Shown: piece by piece, positions 1 to 8,291 of the stretch | Numbering within the stretch: the stretch's first letter is position 1 | Layout: each line of letters opens with the position of its first letter | Origin: Leptospira tipperaryensis | GTDB lineage: Bacteria > Spirochaetota > Leptospiria > Leptospirales > Leptospiraceae | DNA: 64,000 bases | Assembly (NCBI RefSeq): GCF_001729245.1 | Contig: NZ_CP015217.1 | Coordinates: 1,552,001-1,616,000, forward strand | Direction of reading: 5' to 3' | Position numbers and translations under genes: made by a program | Notes under the pieces: model-generated | Told to the model about the DNA's origin: nothing | Databases searched by the model: none | What the model saw: the letters and a program-made list of their open reading frames with translations, nothing else

Positions 1-51
1 TTAAGTGTGGAAGAGCTAAAAGCCCTAATCAAAGACTTTGTATTGGTTTAA
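1..51 (+). CDS. C-terminal fragment of an upstream gene (unknown)
   Basis: An open frame runs from the window edge to a TAA at 49-51, giving the last 16 residues (LSVEELKALIKDFVLV) of a protein that starts outside the window. It lies 31 bases before the cytidylyltransferase gene on the same strand, so it probably belongs to the same nonulosonate cluster. The fragment is too short to assign a family, and it could be a chance open frame. Confidence 0.4.
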   Translation, partial: LSVEELKALIKDFVLV

Positions 52-82
52 ATATTCGACTTAAGTTTAACCGACAAAAAGT

Positions 83-772
83 ATGAAGAAGCTTTGTATC
101 ATCACCGCAAGGGGCGGATCCAAAAGAATTCCTAGAAAGAATATAAAAAACTTTTGTGGAAAACCGATTATAGCCTATCCGATCGAATTGGCTTTGGAAT
201 CTAAACTCTTCGACGAAGTTATGGTTTCCACCGATGATCAAGAGATCGCGGACATTTCTAAGAAATATCTGGCGAAGATTCCCTTTTTTCGAAGCGAAAA
301 AAATTCGAATGATACTGCCGGCACAGACGCGGTACTATTGGAAGTGATTCAGGAATATAGTAAGAGCGGAATTGATTTTGATTACGCTTGCTGTATTTAT
401 CCGACGTCACCTTTATTGACTCGAAAACATCTGGAAGATGCGTGGGAATTATTGATAAAAAAAGACTTAGATACGGTTTTTTCAGTTATCCGATATGGAT
501 CTCCTATTCAAAGAGCTTTGCGGTTTGATACCAGTGGTCTGATTTCCATGTTTCATCCGGAAAATTTAACAAAACGTTCGCAAGAACTTGAACCCGCGTT
601 TCACGATGCCGGGCAATTTTATTTTTTCAATATAAATAGATTTTTGGAAAAAGGAAAACTCTGGACCGACCAAAGCTCCGCGATTCTTTTAAGCGAAATG
701 GACGCGCAGGATATCGATACAGAGGAAGATTGGTCCATAGCGGAATTCAAATATAAGTTTAGAATTCGATAA
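83..772 (+). CDS. pseF: CMP-nonulosonate (pseudaminate-type) cytidylyltransferase
   Basis: Activates a nonulosonic acid (sialic-acid-like nine-carbon sugar) with CTP to the CMP-sugar donor. The N-terminal nucleotide-binding signature ARGGSKRIPRKN lies at residues 9-20 and is typical of the NeuA/PseF family. At 229 residues the protein is the usual length for PseF and lacks any extra hydrolase domain. It is followed by a NeuB-type synthase and a PseG-type hydrolase, which supports a pseudaminate- or legionaminate-like product. The exact sugar cannot be told from this gene. Assignment to PseF rather than NeuA rests on overall resemblance and context. Confidence 0.85.
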   Translation: MKKLCIITARGGSKRIPRKNIKNFCGKPIIAYPIELALESKLFDEVMVSTDDQEIADISKKYLAKIPFFRSEKNSNDTAGTDAVLLEVIQEYSKSGIDFDYACCIYPTSPLLTRKHLEDAWELLIKKDLDTVFSVIRYGSPIQRALRFDTSGLISMFHPENLTKRSQELEPAFHDAGQFYFFNINRFLEKGKLWTDQSSAILLSEMDAQDIDTEEDWSIAEFKYKFRIR

Positions 773-841
773 TATTCTTTCGTGTTCGTTTCCCACTGTT
801 AAAGACCGATTCACTAATCAAACCAAGAAATAAAGTTAGAA

Positions 842-1708
842 ATGTCTCATAAAAAGGTTTTAATCGCCGGTTCCGAGGGACTGCTCGGATCGTCGCTCGT
901 TCCGTTTCTGAAAGGTTTAGATTATGATGTTATTCGTCATAGTAGAAACGGAGAAACGGAAACGGTCGGTGATCTAGTAGAAAAAGAAGTGGTCTGGGGA
1001 ATTTTGGATCGGCATAAGCCCGACTTTATTATCAATTTAGCAGCCGCGACCAATGTGGACGAATGCGAGAAAAAACCAAATCTGGCTTATTTGCTGAATG
1101 TTAAGATTCTGGAAAATATTACTTCTTGGATAAAGGCAAACGAGAATTCCTCTTATTTGATTCATGTATCAACCGATCAAGTTTACGACGGGGTCGGTCC
1201 TCATCTCGAAGATAATGTCAAACTTACGAACTACTACGCATTTTCTAAATATACTGGCGAATTAGTCGCGAACACTGTGAATAGTGTTGTACTTAGGACG
1301 AACTTTTTCGGACACAGTAAGAATTCAAAAAGACGAAGTTTTAGCGACTGGATTATCGAATCCGTCGAAACGAATAAAGATATTACGGTTTTTGAAGATA
1401 TTTTCTTTAGTCCTCTGTCTCTGACCACGCTTACGCAAAAAATCCAAACTGTTCTATCTTCTCCGAAGCGGGGCATCTATAATTTGGGGGCGAGCAACGG
1501 AGTGAGCAAGGCTGATTTTGCTTATAAGGTCGTGGAAATATTAGGAAAGTCGAATTCTAAGATTAAAAAAGGTTCTATTTTTGATTTGAATCTTCGCGCC
1601 TATCGTCCCCGCGACATGAGGATGGATGTCTCAAAATTTGAAAAGACTTACAATCTTACTCTGCCGACTGTGGAAGAGGAAATTCAAACTCTTTTGCGGG
1701 GAGATTGA
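842..1708 (+). CDS. RmlD-like NAD(P)-dependent sugar-nucleotide reductase/epimerase
   Basis: Short-chain dehydrogenase of the extended, RmlD-like type, 288 residues. The cofactor motif GSEGLLG lies at 10-16 and the catalytic pair Tyr132-xxx-Lys136 is intact. Such enzymes reduce a 4-keto sugar nucleotide. Here it sits between the cytidylyltransferase and a PIG-L deacetylase, so it may act on a precursor or product of the nonulosonate pathway. The substrate is not readable from sequence. It starts 69 bases after pseF with no obvious promoter between them. Confidence 0.75.
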   Translation: MSHKKVLIAGSEGLLGSSLVPFLKGLDYDVIRHSRNGETETVGDLVEKEVVWGILDRHKPDFIINLAAATNVDECEKKPNLAYLLNVKILENITSWIKANENSSYLIHVSTDQVYDGVGPHLEDNVKLTNYYAFSKYTGELVANTVNSVVLRTNFFGHSKNSKRRSFSDWIIESVETNKDITVFEDIFFSPLSLTTLTQKIQTVLSSPKRGIYNLGASNGVSKADFAYKVVEILGKSNSKIKKGSIFDLNLRAYRPRDMRMDVSKFEKTYNLTLPTVEEEIQTLLRGD

Positions 1709-1717
1709 TCGAAACTT

Positions 1718-2413
1718 ATGAAAAGAATCTTGGTAATTGCAGCTCATCCTGATGACGACGTTTTAGGTTGCGGCGCCTTTATTTATAAACACAGGGATAA
1801 TTTTGAATTTAGAATCATTTTTATCGGAGAAGGCAGCACTTGCCGTTTCGATCTTGATAAGATCTCTTCGGCAGAGGCGCTCAAACAAATTGAGATTCGC
1901 ACGTCCTCTGCAAAAAAAAGCCTTCAAGTTCTTGGAGTGAAAAATTACAAATTTTACGACCTTCCTTGCGGAAGATTGGATCAGGTTCCAATCATTGATA
2001 TTAATAAGATTATTGAAAATGAGATAAGAATTTTTAGACCGGAAACGGTCTTGACCCATTCTGAGACCGATGTGAATAACGATCATCGAATCGTTTATAG
2101 ATCTCTTGCTATGGCTGCTCGTCCGGTGTGGCCTGATTGCGACGTAAATATAGTTTCGTTCGAGGTTTTGTCTACGACCGAATGGAATTTAACGGATCCT
2201 TTTGTTCCCAACTTATTTGAAGAAATATCCGAGGAATGTCTAAGGAAAAAATGGGAAGCATTAGAATGTTATTATACTGAAATTAAGGAATTTCCCTATC
2301 CGCGTTCTTTTGTCGGCTTGGAAACTTTGGCTAAATATAGGGGAATGCAATCCGGACTGAAGTTGGCGGAAGCATACCGGATCATTCGCTGGAAAAATAA
2401 ATTTCACTCTTAG
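1718..2413 (+). CDS. PIG-L family N-deacetylase
   Basis: Zinc-dependent deacetylase of the PIG-L/LmbE family, which removes the N-acetyl group from GlcNAc-type substrates. The metal-binding motif AHPDDD is at residues 9-14, with a distal His114 and an Asp-His pair at 122-123, so the active site looks complete. Length, 231 residues, is normal. It starts 9 bases after the preceding reductase. In this cluster it could free an amino group that the ATP-grasp ligase at 3515-4705 then acylates; that link is inference. Confidence 0.82.
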   Translation: MKRILVIAAHPDDDVLGCGAFIYKHRDNFEFRIIFIGEGSTCRFDLDKISSAEALKQIEIRTSSAKKSLQVLGVKNYKFYDLPCGRLDQVPIIDINKIIENEIRIFRPETVLTHSETDVNNDHRIVYRSLAMAARPVWPDCDVNIVSFEVLSTTEWNLTDPFVPNLFEEISEECLRKKWEALECYYTEIKEFPYPRSFVGLETLAKYRGMQSGLKLAEAYRIIRWKNKFHS

Positions 2414-2453
2414 TTACTTTGAATAATCTGAATATACTAAAAATATTGTGATA

Positions 2454-2460
2454 GAGGAAG
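2454..2460 (+). promoter_or_regulatory. Ribosome binding site fixing a TTG start
   Basis: GAGGAAG lies 4 bases before the TTG at 2465 of the NeuB-type synthase. It supports initiation at TTG, which places the conserved AEIGTNH motif at the usual distance from the N-terminus. Confidence 0.65.
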
Positions 2461-2464
2461 TCCT

Positions 2465-3499
2465 TTGAAAAAAGAAATTAAAATCGGTAGTCGTACTGTT
2501 GGAAAAGGCCATCCCACCTATGTCATCGCGGAAATCGGCACAAATCATAACCAGGATTTAAACCTCGCGTTGGATATGATTTCTATGGTGAAAGAAAGCG
2601 GAGCGGATGCCGCGAAGTTTCAATCGATTCAGTTTTCGGAACTCTATATTGAAGCTCTGGAAACAACGGATTTTCGAGAATGGTTTCGACAAATTGAGTT
2701 GGAAGAATCCTGGTATGAGGCTCTTGCAAAACGTTGCGCGCAGGAAGGTATTGATTTTTTGTCTTCTCCAACGTATGAGTCTGCGATCGGGTTATTGGAA
2801 AAAGTCAACGTTCCCGCGTATAAATTAGCGTCTCCGCAGGTTCAGGCAAATCTGAAAGTAGTGGAACGCGCGGCGAAAACTATGAAGCCCTTGATTCTTT
2901 CCGTCGGCTATTGCGGATACGGAGATATTGTCAGAGCCGTAAACCTTTGTAAATCGGTGGGGAATGATTCTCTGATTCTTCTTCACTGTAATTCAAAATA
3001 TCCGGTCAAAGCCGAAGAGTCCAACTTAATGTTCATTCAGACTCTCGCTGCGATGACGAATGAATTGACGGGCTACTCAGATCACTCTATGGGAACTCAT
3101 TTTGGAGTTGCGGCTGTTAGTTTAGGCGCTTGTATTATAGAAAAGCACGTAACTACTGATAGAAATCAAAAGGGGCCGGATCATCCTTTTGCACTTACGT
3201 TTAAAGAATTTAAGGATATGACGGAGCAGATACGAGAAGTTCAACTCGGTTTGGGCTCGGGAGCCCGTCTCCATCTATTACCGGAAGAATTAGAAAGTCG
3301 TAGGAAAGTTGAGCTGAAAGCGATTTCTAAAAAGCCGATTAAAGCGGGCGAAACGATCTCCGATGAAAATATGATCTTTTACCGTTCCGCACAGAGCGGT
3401 GTATCCATTGATTATATTGAACTTTTAAAAAATACTAGATCCAAACAAGACATTGAAGGTGGATCACTCATTCAATGGAAAATGCTGGAACACATTTAA
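2465..3499 (+). CDS. NeuB-family nonulosonic acid synthase
   Basis: Condenses a hexosamine derivative with phosphoenolpyruvate to form a nine-carbon 2-keto acid (Neu5Ac, pseudaminate or legionaminate type). The protein has 344 residues and starts at TTG. AEIGTNH at 22-28, SDHSMG at 205-210 and the metal/substrate segment IEKHVTTDRNQKGPDH at 225-240 are NeuB hallmarks. Residues from about 282 form the C-terminal SAF (antifreeze-like) domain. It is followed directly by the ATP-grasp gene. Whether it is NeuB, PseI or LegI cannot be settled by eye; the adjacent PseF- and PseG-like genes favour the pseudaminate/legionaminate side. Confidence 0.9.
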   Translation: MKKEIKIGSRTVGKGHPTYVIAEIGTNHNQDLNLALDMISMVKESGADAAKFQSIQFSELYIEALETTDFREWFRQIELEESWYEALAKRCAQEGIDFLSSPTYESAIGLLEKVNVPAYKLASPQVQANLKVVERAAKTMKPLILSVGYCGYGDIVRAVNLCKSVGNDSLILLHCNSKYPVKAEESNLMFIQTLAAMTNELTGYSDHSMGTHFGVAAVSLGACIIEKHVTTDRNQKGPDHPFALTFKEFKDMTEQIREVQLGLGSGARLHLLPEELESRRKVELKAISKKPIKAGETISDENMIFYRSAQSGVSIDYIELLKNTRSKQDIEGGSLIQWKMLEHI

Positions 3500-3514
3500 A
3501 TGGGAGAAACTAAC

Positions 3515-4705
3515 TTGAAAAAATTAATGATCATCGGAGCCACTTGGGAACAACTTCCTCTCATTCAAACGGCTAAGAGCAAAGGTTACTACGTTGTTGC
3601 AACCGATTCAAATCCAGAAGCGATCGGTTTACAGTATGCGGATGTAACCGAAAGTCTGGATCCGAGAGACTTAAGTAAAGCTCTCACAATCGCAAAAAAA
3701 CACAAAGTAGAAGGTGTTGTCGCGGACGAGTGTGATTATTCCCACTATGCAGCCACCTATGTAAACGAGACTTTGGGATTTCCGACGGACGGAATTGCGG
3801 CGGCCCAGTTTACTACCAATAAAAGATGGATGAGAGAAAGATGCAGAGAACATCATATTCTTCAACCAAGATTTGTCGCTTGTCGAACTTTAGAAGAGGT
3901 TGAAGCGGCGGCTGAGTTAATCGGCCTTCCGGTCATTGTGAAACCGACTGATAATAGAGGAAGTTTCGGAGTTCATAAGGTTGAGAAAAATAACGATTTG
4001 AAAGCGGCCTACCTTGATTCTTTATTGAATGCTCATTCCAGAGAGGTTCTTGTGGAAGCGTTTATTGAAGGTACTCATTTAACCGTAGACGGTTGTATGG
4101 ATCAAAATGGGGAACACCACAATCTCGCTATCGCTTCCAAGAAGGTTACCCCCGGCGATAAACCGATCATTACGGAAGTTCTTTATCCGGCTGCGATTTC
4201 CGCTGAGTCTATTGAACACGTTCTTAAAACTAATTCTGCGGTCATCGAAGCTCTACAAATTAAAAAGGGAGCGACTCATTCCGAATACGTCTTGGATGAT
4301 AAAGGGCGTTGTTTTCTTTTAGAAACTGCGACTCGCGGAGGCGGCGTTTTAACTTCCGCAAAAATTATCCCCGAAGTCAGTAACGTAAATATTTCGGAGC
4401 TTATCATCGCAAATGCGATGAATGAAAAGTATTCAGTCAATCTTAGCTTTAATAAAAAGGCAGCGATGCTGACATTCTTTATTTTTGCTCCCGGCAAAGT
4501 CAAAACAATCGGAGGCTTGGATAAGGCAAATGAAGTGCCTGGACTTTTGCATATTCAGCTTTCGATCAAGCAAGGGGATGTTTTGCAACCGATGCAATCC
4601 GGCGCCGATCGACACGGTTTTGCGATCATTTCGGCAGAGAACGTAGATTCTCTTGAAAAAACTCGCGAATTGATTTTTAATACGATAAAAATTCAATATG
4701 AATAA
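3515..4705 (+). CDS. ATP-grasp carboxylate-amine ligase-like protein
   Basis: ATP-grasp enzymes activate a carboxylate as acyl-phosphate and join it to an amine or thiol. An N-terminal Rossmann-like domain (IIGATWEQ near the start) is followed by the ATP-grasp fold, with Lys143 in VIVKPTDNRGS and the metal-binding segment LLETATRGGG around Glu270. The usual E-x-N is E-x-A here, as in some ATP-grasp subfamilies. I chose TTG at 3515 (396 residues) because GGGAG at 3502-3506 sits 8 bases upstream; an in-frame ATG at 3500, directly after the neuB stop, would add five residues. Placed next to a NeuB synthase and a deacetylase, it may amidate or N-acylate the sugar. The substrate is unknown. Confidence 0.75.
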   Translation: MKKLMIIGATWEQLPLIQTAKSKGYYVVATDSNPEAIGLQYADVTESLDPRDLSKALTIAKKHKVEGVVADECDYSHYAATYVNETLGFPTDGIAAAQFTTNKRWMRERCREHHILQPRFVACRTLEEVEAAAELIGLPVIVKPTDNRGSFGVHKVEKNNDLKAAYLDSLLNAHSREVLVEAFIEGTHLTVDGCMDQNGEHHNLAIASKKVTPGDKPIITEVLYPAAISAESIEHVLKTNSAVIEALQIKKGATHSEYVLDDKGRCFLLETATRGGGVLTSAKIIPEVSNVNISELIIANAMNEKYSVNLSFNKKAAMLTFFIFAPGKVKTIGGLDKANEVPGLLHIQLSIKQGDVLQPMQSGADRHGFAIISAENVDSLEKTRELIFNTIKIQYE

Positions 4706-4732
4706 TGATTCTTTCTTTAGGTTGAGAATTTT

Positions 4733-5395
4733 ATGATAAATCTTAACGAATTAAAAAATATAGATAAAAAATTGATCGAAAGATATTCGAATCGATATCA
4801 AAAATTCGGTCAGGATCCGAAAACTCTTGGCTGGGATAATAAAACCAATCAAGAAACTCGATTTAGGAATGCTGTCAGAGGAATTGATATCTCCGATAAG
4901 AAAGTATTGGATATCGGTTGTGGATTCGCCGATTTTCATCAATTTCTTTTGGAGAATTTCCCGAACAAACGTTGCGAATACTCGGGCGTCGATATCAATC
5001 CGGATTTGATAGGGGAATGCGTGAAACGTTTTCCAAAGAGTAAATTCGAAATCGTGAATATTCTTTCTCAACCGGAAAAAATTCAAACCGAGTATTTTGA
5101 TATAGTCGCTATGTTTGGCGTGTTGAATTTTCGTTTTTCCGAAATTCAGAATATGGATTTTGCAAAAAGTATGATAACTCAGGCTTTTCATTATTCCAAG
5201 GGCGTGCTCGTTGTGGATATGTTGAGCTCTGTTCTTGATTTTAAATATCCTCCCGACGATTTTGTTTATTATTATGATCCCGTTGAAATGTTGAAATTTG
5301 CCTTAACCTTGACTCCTCACGTTAATTTGTTGCAAGATTATAGCTCCATTCCTCAAAGAGAGTTTGTTTTGCAATTAAGGAAGAATCCATTATGA
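4733..5395 (+). CDS. Class I SAM-dependent methyltransferase
   Basis: Rossmann-fold methyltransferase of 220 residues. Motif I reads VLDIGCGFADF near residue 60, followed by an acidic SGVDIN strand end and the motif IV-like FDIVAMFGVLNF. It overlaps the next gene by four bases (ATGA), so the two are probably translationally coupled. It is the first of five methyltransferases in the locus and may cap or decorate the unusual sugar of this module. The acceptor is unknown. Confidence 0.75.
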   Translation: MINLNELKNIDKKLIERYSNRYQKFGQDPKTLGWDNKTNQETRFRNAVRGIDISDKKVLDIGCGFADFHQFLLENFPNKRCEYSGVDINPDLIGECVKRFPKSKFEIVNILSQPEKIQTEYFDIVAMFGVLNFRFSEIQNMDFAKSMITQAFHYSKGVLVVDMLSSVLDFKYPPDDFVYYYDPVEMLKFALTLTPHVNLLQDYSSIPQREFVLQLRKNPL

Positions 5396-6186
5396 TTATA
5401 GATATGTTTATTCACCCCGTTTTAAAACCGAGTGAAGCCGACTTATTCAATATAGCTCCGAATAGTTTATCGAATGTTCATTCCCATCTATCCGAAAGTT
5501 TCGGAAGAAATCAGATTGCGCACGGTGTGATTTGTTTTTTTGATATTCAATTCTTAAAGAGTAGTTCTCATCTAAATGTTTTTCGCGAGAATAAGAACGA
5601 TAAACTTTTTTCCTATTCTTACCTTGTTGATTTTAGAGACAAGGATTGGATGGATTCTTTGAATCTCGCGGCTAAGGAAGGATTTAAGTCGATAACTTTT
5701 CATTCTTATCTGCAAGAAATTAAGGAATCTGACTTTGATAAAATTAGAAGTATTTGTATCGAAGCGGAAAGGCTCGGTCTTTATATCAATGTTTGCTCCG
5801 CGTTTGGAAGTAAGAAGATATACAAATACTATAGTCTTCCCCTGGCGGTTCATATTTTGGACGCGGTATCCTGTCCGGTATTGCTCGTTCATGCGGGTGG
5901 GGGAAAGTTGATAGAAGCGCTCTTGATTGCTGAGATGTATCCGAATGCTTATTTAGAGACTTCGTTTTCCGTGACGTTTTGGAAAAATAGCAGCGTAGAA
6001 ATGGATCTGGCGTACGGGATCCGAAAGTTCGGAGCGGATCGTTTTATGTTCGGTTCCGATTTTCCATTTGTTACCTTGGAAACCGCCATCGAAGATCATA
6101 ATATCTTTTTTAAAAAGTTTAACCTGGATTTCGAACAAATCGATCAGATTCTATTTAAGACTTCCAAAAAATTATTAAAGTTATGA
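5392..6186 (+). CDS. Amidohydrolase-fold TIM-barrel protein with degenerate metal site
   Basis: Resembles the amidohydrolase_2 family (ACMSD/decarboxylase-like, PF04909) at 264 residues. The family's N-terminal DxHxH is D4-M-F6-I-H8, so the first metal His is Phe. The later VHAGG (His167) and GSDFPF (Asp223) motifs remain. A His expected in the middle strand (around YINVCSA, 131-137) also appears absent. It overlaps both neighbours by four bases, so it is tightly coupled to the methyltransferase and aldolase. It could be a hydrolase or decarboxylase with altered metal use, or a non-catalytic relative. Confidence 0.65.
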   Translation: MIIDMFIHPVLKPSEADLFNIAPNSLSNVHSHLSESFGRNQIAHGVICFFDIQFLKSSSHLNVFRENKNDKLFSYSYLVDFRDKDWMDSLNLAAKEGFKSITFHSYLQEIKESDFDKIRSICIEAERLGLYINVCSAFGSKKIYKYYSLPLAVHILDAVSCPVLLVHAGGGKLIEALLIAEMYPNAYLETSFSVTFWKNSSVEMDLAYGIRKFGADRFMFGSDFPFVTLETAIEDHNIFFKKFNLDFEQIDQILFKTSKKLLKL

Positions 6187-7214
6187 AAGAATTTTTAAAA
6201 ACACATCAGTCGCCGATTCTTTTGGATTGTACGATTCGTGACGGTGGTTATGCGATAAATTTCCAGTTCTCGGCAAGAGATACTCGTAATATTTGTTCCA
6301 ATCTGGATAAGGCAGGAATCCGGTTGATCGAAGTGGGTCACGGACTTGGATTGGGCGCGTCCAATCCTTCCAACGGAATCGCTTTCGAAGCTGATGAAGA
6401 TTATATCAGCACTGCCAAGTCTGTGACAAAGAATTCTTTTGTGGGTGCTTTTTTTATTCCCGGTATTGGCAAAAAGGAAGATATTAAAAGAGCAAAAGAG
6501 GCCGGGCTCGATTTTATCCGAATCGGGAAGGACGTAACGGATTTAGAGGCAACAAGAAGTTTTATCGATTATGCTCAAGAGCTGGGTTTGCACGTCAGCA
6601 TAAATATGATGAAATCTTATGCGGTCAATTCATTAGAATTAGGTAATATTATAAAAAATATGAACGGTTGGGGCGCTGACTTGATTTGTCTAGTGGATTC
6701 CGCGGGTTGCATGATGCCGGAGCAAATTAGGGAGTACGTAAGCGTAATTAAGGATAATTCGGATTTGCCCGCCGGCTTTCACGGTCACAATAACCTTGGA
6801 ATGGCGAACGCAAATTCTCTGGCGGCTTTGAAAGGAGGCGCTCAATTTGTCGACGCGACTCTGAGAGGGATGGGGAGAAGCGCAGGGAATGCCCAGACCG
6901 AGGCGATGGCTTTTATTTTTCAAGAATACGGTTATGATTCTAATTTAGATCCGTTTCTGCTCTTAGAAATGTCTGAAAATATCATCGAACCTTTGATGTT
7001 GTTTCCTCAAGGACTAAGTTCTATGGATATTGTAATTGGAATATCTAAGTTTCATTCCGGACATCTGCCTCGATTCAAACGTATATTAAAAAAATATGAT
7101 ATTGATCTTCGTAAGCTGATTATTGGAGTTTCGAAAGTGAACTGTATAAATCCAAGCGACGAACTTATTGAATCCGTAGCCAAGGATTTGGCGAGAATCG
7201 ACGAATTTAGTTGA
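6183..7214 (+). CDS. DRE-TIM aldolase, 4-hydroxy-2-oxovalerate aldolase-like
   Basis: Belongs to the HMGL-like/DRE-TIM metallolyase family, 343 residues. The signature TIRDGGY is at 17-23, VDSAG at 171-175 and the metal motif H200-G-H202-N. In DmpG/BphI-type aldolases the DG pair is followed closely by a catalytic His (DGxH); here that place holds Tyr23, so the chemistry or substrate is probably different. No acylating aldehyde dehydrogenase partner (DmpF type) is next to it. It overlaps the amidohydrolase-like gene by four bases. It might make or extend a keto-acid-derived sugar substituent, which is inference. Confidence 0.75.
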   Translation: MKEFLKTHQSPILLDCTIRDGGYAINFQFSARDTRNICSNLDKAGIRLIEVGHGLGLGASNPSNGIAFEADEDYISTAKSVTKNSFVGAFFIPGIGKKEDIKRAKEAGLDFIRIGKDVTDLEATRSFIDYAQELGLHVSINMMKSYAVNSLELGNIIKNMNGWGADLICLVDSAGCMMPEQIREYVSVIKDNSDLPAGFHGHNNLGMANANSLAALKGGAQFVDATLRGMGRSAGNAQTEAMAFIFQEYGYDSNLDPFLLLEMSENIIEPLMLFPQGLSSMDIVIGISKFHSGHLPRFKRILKKYDIDLRKLIIGVSKVNCINPSDELIESVAKDLARIDEFS

Positions 7215-7257
7215 AATCCTGTTTTAACGTTTCGAGAAAATAAAGTAGTAAAAGAAT

Positions 7258-8244
7258 ATGAAGGCAATATTTTTTACAGAAACCGGAAATGGAATCGGGT
7301 ACGGGCACCTGATTCGATGTGAAGCGTTAAGGACCGCATTGGAATCAAGTGGAGTAGCTACAGATATCTGCATTTATGTTAAAGAATGGCAAGACTTCAA
7401 ATATGAAAAATCTACTTTCGTAAATTGGATGGATATGAATCAGCAAATACCTTCGGGAGATATTGCGATCGTCGATTCCTACATATCTAATGATGAAGCT
7501 CTTGAACGTATATCTCGAAATTTCGCATTCACTGCGGTCATCGACGATTTTAACAGAATCTACTATCCTTTTGATCTCATCGTAAATCCAAACGTGCACG
7601 GCGCCGAAATCGAATATTCAAATCAGAAGGCGGATATCATTTCAGGAAATCTTTATACGATTTTAAGACCAGAATTTAAGAATCGTCGTAACGATTATTC
7701 TGTAAGAGATCAAATTCAAAAAGTAATACTTACGAGCGGTGGTAGCGATTATCGACATTTAATTCCCAAATTTTCGAAGTTTGTCGAACGTTATCCTTTG
7801 ATTGAATTTATAGCTTTGGCGGGAACCGATGAATACGCTGACGAGTTGAATAAGAAATACCAGATTTCAAACTTTAAAATACTCAGGAAGTTAGACGCTA
7901 AATCTATGATTGATTTATTATGTTCGTCCGACTTGGTCATTACGGCGGCTGGTCAGACGATGAATGAATTGGCTTTCTTGGGAATTCCGTTTATCGCCAT
8001 TTGTATCGATTATGATCAAGTAAATAATATTAAATCCTTCTTTGAAAGGGGAAGTGTCGATGAAATTTTAAACTGGGATGACTCGAACCTTTTGGAAAAA
8101 GTGGCGAAGCGAATTTCCGTTTTAGAATCGAAAGTAGTCCGAATGAACAAATATGAAATTGGGCGAGCCCTGATCGATGGAAAAGGGGCCGATAATTTAG
8201 CCGGAAAAATTATAGAACTTTCAACTCGAAAAATTCCTACATAG
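7258..8244 (+). CDS. PseG-like UDP-sugar hydrolase
   Basis: GT-B fold enzyme of the PseG family, which cleaves UDP from a 2,4-diacetamido-trideoxyhexose to give the free sugar used by the NeuB-type synthase. The loop GNGIGYGHLIRC at residues 10-21 carries His17, at the position of the catalytic His of Campylobacter PseG. TSGGSDYRH and the C-terminal TAAGQTMNELAFLGIP match the nucleotide-binding half of the family. Length 328 is slightly longer than PseG. It closes the nonulosonate module; the upstream dehydratase and aminotransferase steps are not in the window. Confidence 0.75.
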   Translation: MKAIFFTETGNGIGYGHLIRCEALRTALESSGVATDICIYVKEWQDFKYEKSTFVNWMDMNQQIPSGDIAIVDSYISNDEALERISRNFAFTAVIDDFNRIYYPFDLIVNPNVHGAEIEYSNQKADIISGNLYTILRPEFKNRRNDYSVRDQIQKVILTSGGSDYRHLIPKFSKFVERYPLIEFIALAGTDEYADELNKKYQISNFKILRKLDAKSMIDLLCSSDLVITAAGQTMNELAFLGIPFIAICIDYDQVNNIKSFFERGSVDEILNWDDSNLLEKVAKRISVLESKVVRMNKYEIGRALIDGKGADNLAGKIIELSTRKIPT

Positions 8245-8260
8245 TTTTAAATTTTAAAAC
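8244..8260. repeat. AT-rich perfect inverted repeat
   Basis: GTTTTAAA and TTTAAAAC form 8-base arms around one T, starting at the last base of the preceding stop codon. It could be a weak hairpin or a protein-binding palindrome, and marks a gap between the nonulosonate module and the LIC12162-type gene. No T-run follows, so it is not a convincing terminator. Confidence 0.35.
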
Positions 8261-8291
8261 AAATCTTATTAATCGTCTTTCACGTTTACAA

